This document shows, piece after piece, positions 1 to 9,284 of a stretch of DNA of 21,215 bases (position 1 is the first letter of the stretch; each line of letters starts with the position of its first letter). The notes under the pieces are model-generated. The model was not told the DNA's origin and ran no database searches. It was given only the letters and a program-made list of their open reading frames with translations. The stretch spans positions 1 through 21,215 of the forward strand of contig JBBQER010000074.1 in the NCBI GenBank assembly GCA_038320885.1. Direction: 5' to 3'. The position numbers were made by a program, and so were the translations under genes. The DNA comes from JBBQER01 sp038320885 (lineage in GTDB: Bacteria; Actinomycetota; Acidimicrobiia; IMCC26256; PALSA-610).

Positions 1-6
1 CCGATG

Positions 7-40
7 TCATCCGACGATGTTGCCTCATCATCCGACGATG
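7..40. repeat. Short direct repeat at the fumC 3' end
   Basis: A 13-bp sequence, TCATCCGACGATG, occurs at 7-19 and again at 28-40, a period of 21 bp. The second copy contains the fumC stop codon (28-30) and its last codons; the first lies just downstream. It looks like a small tandem duplication of the end of the gene. No function is evident. Confidence 0.6.
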
Positions 41-1425
41 CCGCCTCGCGTCATCGCTTCGACGTCGAGCGCACGATCGAGCTCGGCACCGGTCATCAAC
101 TTGCGCTTCAGCACGATCTCGCGGATCGACTTGCCGGTGCGCTTCGACTCCTTCACGATGTCCGCCGCGACCTCGTAGCCGAGGTGCGGTGCCAGCGCGG
201 TGCCGATCGACGGCGACGACTCCGCGTACGCCTTGAGCCGATCCACGTTGGCCTCGATCCCCGCGACGCACTTCTCGGCGAGCACCGAGCACGCGCTCGT
301 GAGCAGGGCAATCGACTCGAGCAGGTTGCGCGCGATCATCGGCACGAACACGTTGAGCTCGAAGTTGCCCTGCGCGCCGGCAAAACCGATCGCGGCGTCG
401 TTGCCCATCACCTGCGCGCCGACCTGGGTGACCACCTCGGGAATCACCGGATTCACCTTGCCGGGCATGATCGACGAACCCGGCTGCAGGTCGGGCAGGC
501 GGATCTCCGCGAGCCCGGCGTGCGGTCCGCTCCCCATCCACCGCAGGTCGTTGGCGATCTTGATCAACGAGACGGCCAGCGTGCGGAGCTGTCCGCTGGT
601 CTCGACGAGCGAGTCACGCGCCCCTTGCGCAGCGAAGTGATCTTTCGCCTCGCGCAGCGGGAGGCCCGTGCGCTCGGCCAGACGGGTGATGACCTTGCGG
701 GCGAATCCCTTGGGGGCGTTGATGCCGGTTCCCACCGCGGTTCCCCCGAGCGGAAGCACGCACAACCGCGGGAGCGAATCGTTGAGGCGCGCGACGCCGT
801 CTTCGACCTGCGAGGCGTAGCCGCCGAACTCCTGACCCAACGTGACGGGCGTCGCGTCCATCAGGTGCGTCCGGCCCGCCTTGACGACGTGGGCGAACTC
901 GCGCTGCTTCTTGCGCAACGCCCGCACCAGCTTCTCCGCCGCGGGCACCAACTCGTCGACCACCGCGACCGCCGCGGCCAGGTGCACGGCCGAGGGGAAC
1001 ACGTCGTTCGACGACTGCGACGCGTTCACGTGGTCGTTCGGGTGCACGGTCGTGTCGTCACCCAGGCGCGTCGACGCCATCACCGCGATCACCTCGTTCG
1101 CGTTCATGTTCGACGACGTGCCTGACCCGGTCTGGAACGCGTCGATCGGGAACTGCTCGAGATGAGCGCCGGCCGCGATCTCGTCGGCCGAGGCGGCGAT
1201 CGCGTTGGCGACCCGCCGGTCGACACTCGGCACGTCGGCGATCCCCGCGTTGACCCGGGCGGCCTCGGCCTTGATCAACGCGAGCGCGCGGATGACGCGC
1301 TCGTTCACCGGGATCCCCGAGATCGGGAAGTTGTCGACGGCGCGCTGGGTCTGCGCGGCCCAGAGCGCGTCGATTGGGACCTTCACGTCTCCCATCGAAT
1401 CGTGCTCCACGCGGTACTCGGCCAT
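28..1425 (-). CDS. fumC: Class II fumarate hydratase (fumarase C)
   Basis: Fumarase catalyses reversible hydration of fumarate to L-malate in the TCA cycle, as a cytosolic homotetramer without metal. The 465-aa length is normal for FumC. Visible motifs are TGSGTSSNMN (residues 99-108), the HPNDHVN substrate segment (128-134), GRTHLMDATPVT with the expected catalytic His (about 187), and the superfamily signature GSSIMPGKVNP (316-326) carrying the catalytic Ser. HPNDHVN and overall length favour fumarase over aspartase or argininosuccinate lyase, which share the fold. The ATG start is supported by a GGAGGAG ribosome-binding site a few bases upstream. A TACGGT hexamer at 1449-1454 on this strand could be its -10 box. 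The gene diverges from a non-homologous class I fumarase across 58 bp, so two enzymes for one reaction sit side by side. Confidence 0.96.
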   Translation of the reverse strand: MAEYRVEHDSMGDVKVPIDALWAAQTQRAVDNFPISGIPVNERVIRALALIKAEAARVNAGIADVPSVDRRVANAIAASADEIAAGAHLEQFPIDAFQTGSGTSSNMNANEVIAVMASTRLGDDTTVHPNDHVNASQSSNDVFPSAVHLAAAVAVVDELVPAAEKLVRALRKKQREFAHVVKAGRTHLMDATPVTLGQEFGGYASQVEDGVARLNDSLPRLCVLPLGGTAVGTGINAPKGFARKVITRLAERTGLPLREAKDHFAAQGARDSLVETSGQLRTLAVSLIKIANDLRWMGSGPHAGLAEIRLPDLQPGSSIMPGKVNPVIPEVVTQVGAQVMGNDAAIGFAGAQGNFELNVFVPMIARNLLESIALLTSACSVLAEKCVAGIEANVDRLKAYAESSPSIGTALAPHLGYEVAADIVKESKRTGKSIREIVLKRKLMTGAELDRALDVEAMTRGGIVG

Positions 1426-1483
1426 GACTCCTCCGGTGATTCCCGAGAACCGTATTCCGGAACCCGGCCGCTACCGTGCTCAC
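1426..1483. promoter_or_regulatory. Shared divergent promoter region of the two fumarases
   Basis: The 58-bp spacer holds outward-facing -10-like hexamers: TACCGT (1472-1477, plus) six bases before the class I fumarase ATG, and TACGGT (1449-1454, minus) 23 bases before fumC. The hexamers are 17 bp apart, so the RNA polymerase footprints would overlap and the two promoters could compete. A perfect 8-bp palindrome, TTCCGGAA (1455-1462), lies between them and could be an operator. No convincing -35 elements were seen. The promoter assignment is inference from position and consensus. Confidence 0.4.
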
Positions 1484-3114
<1,631 letters not shown>

Positions 3115-3118
<4 letters not shown>

Positions 3119-3594
3119 GCGCGCAGGCCGGTGACGCCTTCGCGCTCGAGGAGTCGGCGTTTGAGGGCGACGGCGTTGCGGCCGCCGCCGTAGCCGCCGA
3201 TGCGGCCGCCCGCGGCGACCACGCGGTGGCACGGGATCACGAACGGCAACGGGTTGCCGCGCATCGCGCTGCCGACGGCGCGGGCCGCGCGCGGCCTTCC
3301 GGCCATGCCGGCGAGCTCGCCGTAGGTCACGACCTCGCCCCACCCGACGTCGCGCGCGAGCGTCTCGAGCACCAGGCGGCGGAACCCGTCGACACCGTCG
3401 AGATCGATCGTGAAATCGAACGCGTGCCGCTTCCCTGCGAACCACTCTCCGAGCTGGCGCTTCACGCGCGCGTCGGCGGCGCCCGGCTTGCCGGCGGGCT
3501 GGTCGTCGCCGGGCAGACTGATCTCGCACACGCCCCGTTCCGACACCACGACCGTGATGTCACCGAACGGGCTCGGCTGCAGCCACTGCTTCAT
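3115..3594 (-). CDS. ogt: Methylated-DNA-[protein]-cysteine S-methyltransferase
   Basis: This suicide repair protein transfers the alkyl group from O6-alkylguanine (and O4-alkylthymine) in DNA to its own cysteine. The 159-aa chain has the hallmark IPCHRVV motif with nucleophile Cys122, preceded by the DNA-binding segment ending in GNPLPFV (113-119), and followed by GGYGGG (133-138), typical of the family. The length fits Ogt/MGMT proteins without an Ada regulatory domain. ATG start; no ribosome-binding site, but TAGCTT lies 7 nt upstream, so the mRNA may be leaderless. Its TAA stop overlaps the TAG of the convergent class I fumarase by sharing TTAG. The neighbouring mdh on the same strand ends only 24 bp upstream, so read-through from mdh is possible. 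Confidence 0.95.
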
Positions 3595-3601
3595 GCGCTC
3601 G

Positions 3602-3607
3602 AAGCTA
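3602..3607 (-). promoter_or_regulatory. Putative leaderless -10 box of the methyltransferase gene
   Basis: TAGCTT (fits TANNNT) ends 7 nt before the ATG at 3594, and no Shine-Dalgarno sequence is present in the 24-bp spacer. This matches the arrangement seen before several other genes in the window. Confidence 0.4.
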
Positions 3608-3618
3608 CCGCCGGGGCG

Positions 3619-4602
3619 CTAGATCAGGCCGAGCTCCGTGACCGCGTCGCGCTCCTCGCCCAGCTCGCTGACCGACGCATCGATCCGTGAGCGGGAGAAC
3701 TCGTCGATGTCGAGGCCGGGAACGATCGACCACACGCCGTCCTTCGTCGTGCAGGGGAAACCGGAGATCAAGCCTTTGGGCACGCCGTAGGAGCCGTCGG
3801 ACGGGACCGCCATGCTCACCCAGTCGCCGGCCGGCATCCCGAGCGCCCAATCGCGCACGTGATCGAGCGCGGCGTTGGCGGCCGACGCGGCACTCGACGC
3901 GCCCCGCGCTTCGATGATCGCCGCGCCGCGCTGCTGCACGGTCGGGATGAACTCCTTCTCGATCCATGCCGCGTCGACGAGATCGGCGGCGGGCTTGCCG
4001 TCGACCTGCGCGTGGAACACGTCGGGGTACTGCGTGTCCGAGTGGTTGCCCCAGATCGTCATGTGCGTGACCGACGCGACCGGTCGCCCGACTTTGGCCG
4101 CGAGCTGCGCCCGCGCGCGGTTGTGGTCGAGCCGCGTCATCGCGGTGAAGCGCTCCGGCGCGATCGACTTGGCGTTGTTCATCGCGATCAGGCAGTTGGT
4201 GTTGGCGGGATTGCCGACCACGAGCACGCGAATGTCGTCGGCCGCGCGTGCGGCCAGCGCCTTGCCCTGGGTCGTGAAGATCGCACCGTTGGCCTCGAGC
4301 AGCTCCTTGCGCTCCATGCCCTTCGTACGCGGCCGCGAGCCGACGAGCAGCGCGTAGTTGACGCCGTCGAACGCGGTCTCGGCGTTGTCGGTGGTCACCA
4401 CGTCGGCGAGGAGCGACGACGCGCAGTCGAGCAGCTCCATTACGACACCGTTCAGCGCGGGCAAGGCCGGCGTGATCTCGAGGAGATTGAGGATCACGGG
4501 CTGATCCCGGCCGAGCAGATCACCGCCGGCGATCCGGAACACGAGGCTGTACCCGATCTGGCCGGCGGCGCCGGTCACCGCAACGCGCACAGGAGGCTTC
4601 AT
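3619..4602 (-). CDS. mdh: Malate dehydrogenase (NAD-dependent)
   Basis: Oxidises L-malate to oxaloacetate with NAD, the last step of the TCA cycle. The 327-aa protein has the Rossmann glycine motif TGAAGQIG (10-17), the substrate loop GSRPRTKGMER with arginines 92 and 98, VVGNPANTN (128-136), RLDHNRA with Asp159 and Arg162, and the catalytic His187 in IWGNHS. These features mark the dimeric cytosolic/actinobacterial MDH group rather than the LDH-like group. The ATG at 4602 encodes MKPPVRVAV and directly precedes the first beta strand; the frame extends further upstream but only antiparallel to the J-domain gene. It starts 11 nt after the J-domain gene's stop on the same strand, so the two may be cotranscribed, although a TAGGTT hexamer 8 nt before the ATG could provide a separate, nearly leaderless start. 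Confidence 0.96.
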   Translation of the reverse strand: MKPPVRVAVTGAAGQIGYSLVFRIAGGDLLGRDQPVILNLLEITPALPALNGVVMELLDCASSLLADVVTTDNAETAFDGVNYALLVGSRPRTKGMERKELLEANGAIFTTQGKALAARAADDIRVLVVGNPANTNCLIAMNNAKSIAPERFTAMTRLDHNRARAQLAAKVGRPVASVTHMTIWGNHSDTQYPDVFHAQVDGKPAADLVDAAWIEKEFIPTVQQRGAAIIEARGASSAASAANAALDHVRDWALGMPAGDWVSMAVPSDGSYGVPKGLISGFPCTTKDGVWSIVPGLDIDEFSRSRIDASVSELGEERDAVTELGLI

Positions 4603-4610
4603 GGACTTGG

Positions 4611-4616
4611 AACCTA
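4611..4616 (-). promoter_or_regulatory. Putative -10 box of mdh
   Basis: TAGGTT fits TANNNT and lies 8 nt before the mdh ATG; its first three bases are the TAG stop of the upstream J-domain gene. No Shine-Dalgarno sequence precedes mdh, so initiation is either leaderless from here or coupled to the upstream gene. Confidence 0.35.
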
Positions 4617-5432
4617 GCCTTGGGCAGCAACCTCCGACGAAGCAAGGTGCATCAGGATCGTGCGGGCTTCGGTGAGCTCCGCGATCCGTGACGCGGCTGC
4701 GCCGGCCGCGCCGCCACTGTCGGGATGCGCGTCGCGCAGCAGCCGCCGGAAACGCCGGTTCACGTCGTCGCGCCCGACGTCCATGCCCGCGCGCAGACCC
4801 AGCACTTCCATCGCCCAGCGTTGGTCCGCCGCGACACCACGCCAACCCTCTTCGTCGGGAGGACCGCCAGGTTGCCAGTCACTCGACGATGCCAGTGGCG
4901 GGCGCAGGTAGTCCCACATGTCGGGCGCGACGAACCGCACCTCCACGTCGGGCGTCAAGCCGTTCCAGCGACCCTCCACGACACGTCGCAGCGCGTCGAG
5001 CGCGACCTCCCGCCCCGACGCCGGCAACCACGATGCGCCCATGACCGCGCCCAGCACCTGCGGGACTTGCGCGCCGTGCGCGTCGAGCTCGATCACGAGC
5101 TTTCCGTCTTCTCCGAGGAGACGGTGGCGCGATCGGTCGAGTCCATGCAGGTCGCGTTGCAGCCGATGCCGCAACGCGATGCGCGGGATCGAGAGCCCGC
5201 CGCGCGCGTCGCGGATGAGGCGAGCGAGCAGCTCGCGTTCGTCGTCGTCGACAGCCGGCAGGTTGGTGGCGACGAGTGCGGCGAGGAGCGCCGGGCCGTG
5301 CGCCGGGCCCGACGTGGGCAGATACGCGCTCTCGAGCGCGACCCGACGCGTCGGCATGTGGCGACGCGAATGTCGGACGATCAGCTCGGCGAGCAGCACC
5401 GGGTCCTCCCCCAGGTGTTCGAATCCACTCAT
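4614..5432 (-). CDS. Protein with a C-terminal J domain
   Basis: J domains recruit DnaK-type (Hsp70) chaperones and stimulate their ATPase through the HPD tripeptide. In this 272-aa protein the J-like region is at the C-terminus (about 206-262), with HPD at 236-238 in RRLLRDAHPDSGG and helices on both sides. The first 200 residues belong to no family I recognise; they look alpha/beta, hydrophilic and without a signal peptide or membrane segment. There is no Gly/Phe-rich or zinc-finger region, so this is a specialised type III J protein, not DnaJ. The chosen ATG (5432) encodes MSGFEH; an in-frame ATG at 5462 would add ten residues, and neither has a clear ribosome-binding site. It lies just upstream of mdh and diverges from the HIT gene. 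The client or partner is unknown. Confidence 0.8.
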   Translation of the reverse strand: MSGFEHLGEDPVLLAELIVRHSRRHMPTRRVALESAYLPTSGPAHGPALLAALVATNLPAVDDDERELLARLIRDARGGLSIPRIALRHRLQRDLHGLDRSRHRLLGEDGKLVIELDAHGAQVPQVLGAVMGASWLPASGREVALDALRRVVEGRWNGLTPDVEVRFVAPDMWDYLRPPLASSSDWQPGGPPDEEGWRGVAADQRWAMEVLGLRAGMDVGRDDVNRRFRRLLRDAHPDSGGAAGAAASRIAELTEARTILMHLASSEVAAQG

Positions 5433-5488
5433 GCTGCCGGATGCCGGACCTCCGACACACATCAGGCGACCCGGACCAAACTCCGGCA

Positions 5489-5992
5489 ATGACCGAATAT
5501 CCCAAGATCGAGCTCGACATCCCGGGGTACGTGCATCACGTCCGAACGGCCTCCGAGGAGGGCACTTGCTTCATCTGCTCGATCGTGGCGGGTGAGCGGG
5601 ACGATCACCTGGTCGTCTTCCGCGACGACGTGTGCGTTGGGTTCCTCGCGAAGTGGCCGACCCTGCTCGGCGTCACGCTCGTCGCGCCGCTCGAGCACCG
5701 CACCGGGGTGATCGACGATTTCACGGCTGACGAGTACGCCGAGCTCCAAGGTCGCGTTCACCGTGTCGGCCGAGCCGTGAGCAAGGCCGTACCGACCGAA
5801 CGTCTCTATGTCTTGAGCTTGGGCAGCCACCAGGGGAACTCGCACGTGCACTGGCACATCGCGCCGCTCCCGCCCGGCGTTCCGTACGAGGAGCAGCAAT
5901 ACGTCGCGCTCATGCACGAGAACGGCTACCTCGACATTCCCGACGCCGACCTCGAAGCGCTCGCGGGAAGAATCCGCGGGTTGCTCGCGTGA
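5489..5992 (+). CDS. HIT-family protein (nucleotide hydrolase/transferase)
   Basis: HIT proteins cleave or transfer nucleoside phosphates (dinucleoside polyphosphates, AMP-lysine and similar) with the histidine-triad motif. This 167-aa protein carries HVHWHIAP at 119-126 (His119, His121, His123), preceded by SLGSHQGNSH where the family usually shows a Gly-Ser-rich loop. An N-terminal CFIC pair (Cys27, Cys30) resembles the zinc-site cysteines of many bacterial HIT proteins. The ATG encodes MTEYPK; upstream in-frame codons lie antisense to the J-domain gene. No good ribosome-binding site is visible. It diverges from the J-domain gene across 56 bp and ends 19 bp from the convergent zinc-ribbon gene. 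The substrate cannot be assigned from sequence. Confidence 0.9.
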   Translation: MTEYPKIELDIPGYVHHVRTASEEGTCFICSIVAGERDDHLVVFRDDVCVGFLAKWPTLLGVTLVAPLEHRTGVIDDFTADEYAELQGRVHRVGRAVSKAVPTERLYVLSLGSHQGNSHVHWHIAPLPPGVPYEEQQYVALMHENGYLDIPDADLEALAGRIRGLLA

Positions 5993-6011
5993 TGCGTCGC
6001 GTGTTGAAACG

Positions 6012-6224
6012 TCAGTGTGCGGTCGCGACGATGACGAGCACGACCGCGTAGACCGCGAGCAGGATCGCGCCGAGCATCCAGAACCCGCTGCGGCCGAGCA
6101 CCTGCGACCCGCGTGCCGCCGGTCGCGCCAGCCCGCACGAGGGGCAGCGTGCGGTATTGATCTCGACTGCCGTGCCACAAACCGTGCACTGCGGAAGGGG
6201 GAGCGGCTCCGCGGGAGAGCTCAT
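6012..6224 (-). CDS. Small zinc-ribbon membrane protein
   Basis: A 70-aa protein with an N-terminal zinc ribbon (CTVC at 13-16, CPSC at 27-30, a Cys4 knuckle pair) and one C-terminal hydrophobic helix (about 48-67) that reaches almost to the end, so it resembles a tail-anchored protein with the ribbon in the cytoplasm. The function is unknown; such ribbons often bind partners rather than act as enzymes. Its ATG overlaps the TGA of folD (ATGA), making it the last gene of a translationally coupled purN-purH-folD operon. The full-length short frame, intact Cys pairs and tight coupling argue that it is real. Confidence 0.8.
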   Translation of the reverse strand: MSSPAEPLPLPQCTVCGTAVEINTARCPSCGLARPAARGSQVLGRSGFWMLGAILLAVYAVVLVIVATAH

Positions 6225-7096
6225 CGGTGCGACTCTATGATGCCTGCCCTCCGCTCCGCGGCTCCGACCGCATTTCGAAACAACATCGCAATAGTGGTCG
6301 GGCCGACCCCGCCCAACCGCGGCGTGATCCAGCCCGCGACCTCTTCGCACGCCTCGTCGACGTCGGGGAGCAGGCGCTTGCCTTCGTAGCGGACCCCGCC
6401 GCCCACGACCACGGTCCCGGGCCGGATGTGCTCGGGTCGGAGAATGCCGGGCACCCCGGCCGCGGCCACCACGATGTCGGCGCGCCGGGTGTAGCGCGGC
6501 CAATCCGGTACGCCCGTGTGCACGACTGTGACCGCGGCGTTGGCGGTCGGCCGTTTCTGTGAGAGCAGCATCGAGAGGGGGCGCCCGAGGGTGAAGCCGC
6601 GACCGAGGATCACGACGTCGCGTCCCGAGACCGGTATCTCGTAGTGCGCCAGCAACGCTTCGATCCCCGCGGGGGTGCACGGCACCGGGCCGGGCACCCC
6701 GAGCGCGAGCCGCCCCAGGTTCACGGGGTGCAAGCCGTCGACGTCCTTGTCGGGATCCATCTCGAGCAGCGCGGCTTCGTAGTCGATCTGCGGCGGGGTG
6801 GGGTGCTGCACCAGCATCGCGTCGACCGCGGGATCGTCGTTGAACGCGCGGATCGCGGCGAGCAGATCGGCTTGCGTCGCGTTCTGCGGAAGGTGAACGT
6901 GCGGCGCGGCGAGGCCGAGCGCGTGCGCCTTCTCCTGCTTCATGCGGATGTAGCCCGCGCTCGCACCGTCGTCGCCGACGAGGATCGTCGCGAGGCCCGG
7001 GGTGAAGCCGCGGTCGACGAGCACGTTGATGCGCGGCTCGATCGCCGCCAACGTCGCCTCCGCAACCGGGGCGCCCGGCATGAGGATCGCGCTCAA
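6221..7096 (-). CDS. folD: Bifunctional methylene-THF dehydrogenase / methenyl-THF cyclohydrolase
   Basis: FolD interconverts 5,10-methylene-, methenyl- and 10-formyl-tetrahydrofolate, and so supplies the formyl donor used by PurN and PurH encoded just upstream. The 291-aa chain keeps the active-site YxxxK (Tyr49, Lys53), Gln97 in LVQHP and Asp120 in DKDVDG, and the cofactor loop GRGFTLGRP (165-173). Departures from the usual consensus are LVQHPTP (commonly LVQLPLP), VVVGGGV (commonly VIDVGI) and TPRLGGVGP (commonly TPVPGGVGP). The chosen start is TTG at 7096, which overlaps the purH TGA by two bases and suggests coupled translation; an in-frame ATG at 7081 would remove five residues and is the alternative. 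The stop overlaps the start of the zinc-ribbon gene. Confidence 0.94.
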   Translation of the reverse strand: MSAILMPGAPVAEATLAAIEPRINVLVDRGFTPGLATILVGDDGASAGYIRMKQEKAHALGLAAPHVHLPQNATQADLLAAIRAFNDDPAVDAMLVQHPTPPQIDYEAALLEMDPDKDVDGLHPVNLGRLALGVPGPVPCTPAGIEALLAHYEIPVSGRDVVILGRGFTLGRPLSMLLSQKRPTANAAVTVVHTGVPDWPRYTRRADIVVAAAGVPGILRPEHIRPGTVVVGGGVRYEGKRLLPDVDEACEEVAGWITPRLGGVGPTTIAMLFRNAVGAAERRAGIIESHR

Positions 7097-8616
7097 TGCA
7101 GGAAGTGCCTTTCACCGGTGAACACCATCGCCAGGCCGAGCTCGTCGGCTTTCTCGATCAGCGCTTCGTCTCTCATCGAGCCACCGGGTTGGATGACCGC
7201 GGCGACACCGGCGGCCGCGGCCGCTTCCACCCCGTCTTCGAAGGGATAGAACGCGTCGCTCGCGCTCGCACCGCCGACCGCTCGGCCGGCGGACTTCTTC
7301 GCCGCGATCTCTCCGGACTCGACCCGGTTCTGTTGGCCGGCACCGATACCGACCGCCTGCCCGTCCTTGACGAGCACGATCGCGTTCGACTTCACGTAAC
7401 CGCACAGCCGCCACGCGAGCTCGAGGTCGGCCCACTGCTCCGGAGTCGGTGCGACCTTGGTGACGACGCGCCAGTCGCCGCGCGTCGCCGCGAAATGTCG
7501 CGGCGACTGCACGAGAAAGCCGCCCGAGATCTGCCGCACGTCGAGCGTCTCTGCTCCGGGGACGGGCGCGTCGAGGATCCGCGTGTTCTTGCGGCGCGCC
7601 TGCAGCGCTTCGATTGTGCCGGCCTCGTAGCCCGGGGCGATCACGAGGTCGGCCTGCGGTCCCGCCACCATCAGCTCCACGGTCGCGGTGTCGATCGGCC
7701 GGTTCAGCGCGACGATCCCGCCGAACGCGGAGCGCTCGTCGCACGCGAGGGCGCGCGCGTACGCGGTGGCGATGTCGTCATTCACGCTGACGCCACAAGG
7801 GTTCGCGTGCTTGATGATCGCGCAGACGGGCCGATCGCCCAGGTCGTGCACGAGCAACCACGCGGCGTCGGCGTCGTAGTAGTTGAGGTACGAGAGGGCG
7901 AGCCCGCCGTGTTGGGTGATACCGTCCCACCAGCTCGTCGTGCCGTGCCGCCGGTAGCGCGCGCCGGGCTGGTGTGGGTTCTCGCCGTAGCGCAATGTCT
8001 CGTCGGTGCGGTCGAGCGCGAGCACCAGGTGCGCGGGAAGCAGCACGTCCCGCTCGAACCACTGCACGATCGCGGCGTCGTACGCGGCCGTGCGGGCAAA
8101 TGCGTCACGCGCGTACTCGCGACGGATCTCGGAACCGACGGCGCCATTGTTCGCGCGCAGCTCCTCGACGAGTGGCCCGTACTGGTCGGGGCTGGTCACG
8201 ATGGTGACCCACTCGTGGTTCTTCGCCGCGGCGCGCGTCATGGCCGGCCCGCCGATGTCGATCGTCTCGATCTCGGGTCGCTCGAGGAACGGGTAGAGGT
8301 TCGAGACGACGAGATCGAACGGTTGGATGCCGTGCTGTTCGAGATCGGCGCGGTGCGCTTCCTTGCCCCGGTCGGCGAGCAGGCCACCGTGGATCTTGGG
8401 GTGCAGGGTCTTCACCCGACGGTCGAGCATCTCGGGGGCGCCGGTCACGTCTTCGACCGCGGTCACCGGAATGCCCGCGTCGGCGAGAGCGGTTGCGGTT
8501 CCGCCCGACGACACCAGCTCGACCCCGAGCTCGTGCAACACACGCGCGAGATCGACGAGCCCGGTCTTGTCCCACACCGAGAGCAACGCCCGCTCGATCT
8601 TCCGATCCCCGCTCAT
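7093..8616 (-). CDS. purH: Bifunctional AICAR transformylase / IMP cyclohydrolase
   Basis: PurH carries out the last two steps of IMP synthesis: formylation of AICAR by 10-formyl-THF, then ring closure. The 507-aa protein has the N-terminal cyclohydrolase (MGS-like) domain with SVWDKTGL (13-20), SSGGTATAL and KTLHPKIHGG (69-78), and the transformylase domain with RYGENPHQ, the catalytic KHANPCG (269-275, His270), SAFGGIVALN and the C-terminal QPGGSMRD and FTGERHF. The frame is open well beyond 8616, but the ATG there gives the canonical family N-terminus and overlaps the purN stop as ATGA, so it is the likely start. The 3' end overlaps the folD start codon. Confidence 0.96.
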   Translation of the reverse strand: MSGDRKIERALLSVWDKTGLVDLARVLHELGVELVSSGGTATALADAGIPVTAVEDVTGAPEMLDRRVKTLHPKIHGGLLADRGKEAHRADLEQHGIQPFDLVVSNLYPFLERPEIETIDIGGPAMTRAAAKNHEWVTIVTSPDQYGPLVEELRANNGAVGSEIRREYARDAFARTAAYDAAIVQWFERDVLLPAHLVLALDRTDETLRYGENPHQPGARYRRHGTTSWWDGITQHGGLALSYLNYYDADAAWLLVHDLGDRPVCAIIKHANPCGVSVNDDIATAYARALACDERSAFGGIVALNRPIDTATVELMVAGPQADLVIAPGYEAGTIEALQARRKNTRILDAPVPGAETLDVRQISGGFLVQSPRHFAATRGDWRVVTKVAPTPEQWADLELAWRLCGYVKSNAIVLVKDGQAVGIGAGQQNRVESGEIAAKKSAGRAVGGASASDAFYPFEDGVEAAAAAGVAAVIQPGGSMRDEALIEKADELGLAMVFTGERHFLH

Positions 8617-9173
8617 CGTTCGCCCTCGCGGGCGAGTCGTTCGATCGCGTCGGGAAAGAGGCGGCGCTCCACCTGCTTGATGCGCTCGTGCAAGGTTTCC
8701 TCGGTGTCGTCGTCGAGCACGAGCACCGCCTCCTGGGCAAGGATGGGGCCCGAGTCGACGTCTTCGATGACCAGATGGACGGTGCAGCCGGTGACCTTCA
8801 CGCCCGCGGCGAGCGTGTCCCGAACCGCGTGCCAGCCCTTGAAGGCGGGCAGCAGCGCCGGATGGGTGTTCACGGCCCGCCCTCCGAAGGCGTCGACGAA
8901 CGGCTCCGAGAGGATCGTGCCGAAACCGGCGATCGCGACGAGATCCACAGCATGGCGTTCGAGCGCGGCCACGACCTCCTTCGTATAGGCAACCCGGTCG
9001 AAGCTCGGGCCGAAGTCGGAACGCAGCACGAGCTCGGCGCCGATCCCGGCGTCCTCCGCGATTCCGAGCGCTCCGCACGGACGGTCCGCGAGCACGAGCA
9101 CGATGGGAAGCTGCCGGTCGAGCATTGCTTGGAGGATGGTGCCGCTCCCGGAAGCGAGGACGCCGACCCGCAT
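8613..9173 (-). CDS. purN: Phosphoribosylglycinamide formyltransferase
   Basis: PurN transfers a formyl group from 10-formyl-THF to GAR in step three of purine synthesis. The 186-aa protein has the N-terminal phosphate-binding segment LASGSGT (6-12), the catalytic NTHPALLPAF (Asn102, His104), the GVKVTGCTVH segment (124-133) and Asp140 in EDVDSGPI, where the family's catalytic Asp is expected. It is the first gene of the purN-purH-folD-zinc-ribbon operon. The ATG has no ribosome-binding site; TAGGGT lies exactly 6 nt upstream, indicating a probable leaderless operon mRNA. Confidence 0.95.
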   Translation of the reverse strand: MRVGVLASGSGTILQAMLDRQLPIVLVLADRPCGALGIAEDAGIGAELVLRSDFGPSFDRVAYTKEVVAALERHAVDLVAIAGFGTILSEPFVDAFGGRAVNTHPALLPAFKGWHAVRDTLAAGVKVTGCTVHLVIEDVDSGPILAQEAVLVLDDDTEETLHERIKQVERRLFPDAIERLAREGER

Positions 9174-9179
9174 GCCCGC

Positions 9180-9185
9180 ACCCTA
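9180..9185 (-). promoter_or_regulatory. Putative leaderless promoter -10 box of the purN operon
   Basis: TAGGGT fits TANNNT and is separated from the purN ATG by exactly 6 nt, so transcription would start at or next to the A of the ATG. No Shine-Dalgarno sequence is present. The rest of the 111-bp spacer up to 9284 shows no clear promoter for the plus-strand gene that follows. Confidence 0.5.
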
Positions 9186-9284
9186 GCGGGGGGCCGTGCC
9201 GATCGGGCTCGGCAAATCCCCAGAATTCGGCCCCGAACGTGTTTCACTTTCGCACACAGACCTACCAAACAACCGGGAGTTGTC

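Noticed and set aside
7300..7345. Unusual GAGQQNRVES in the PurH transformylase domain as a sign of lost activity
   Set aside because: As I recall, actinobacterial PurH proteins have a similar variant of the common GAGQMSRVDS, and the catalytic KHANPCG is intact.
7096..8988. 630-codon frame on the plus strand antisense to purH and purN
   Set aside because: Mirror-image frame of coding DNA; composition is that of a shadow and no motif is visible.
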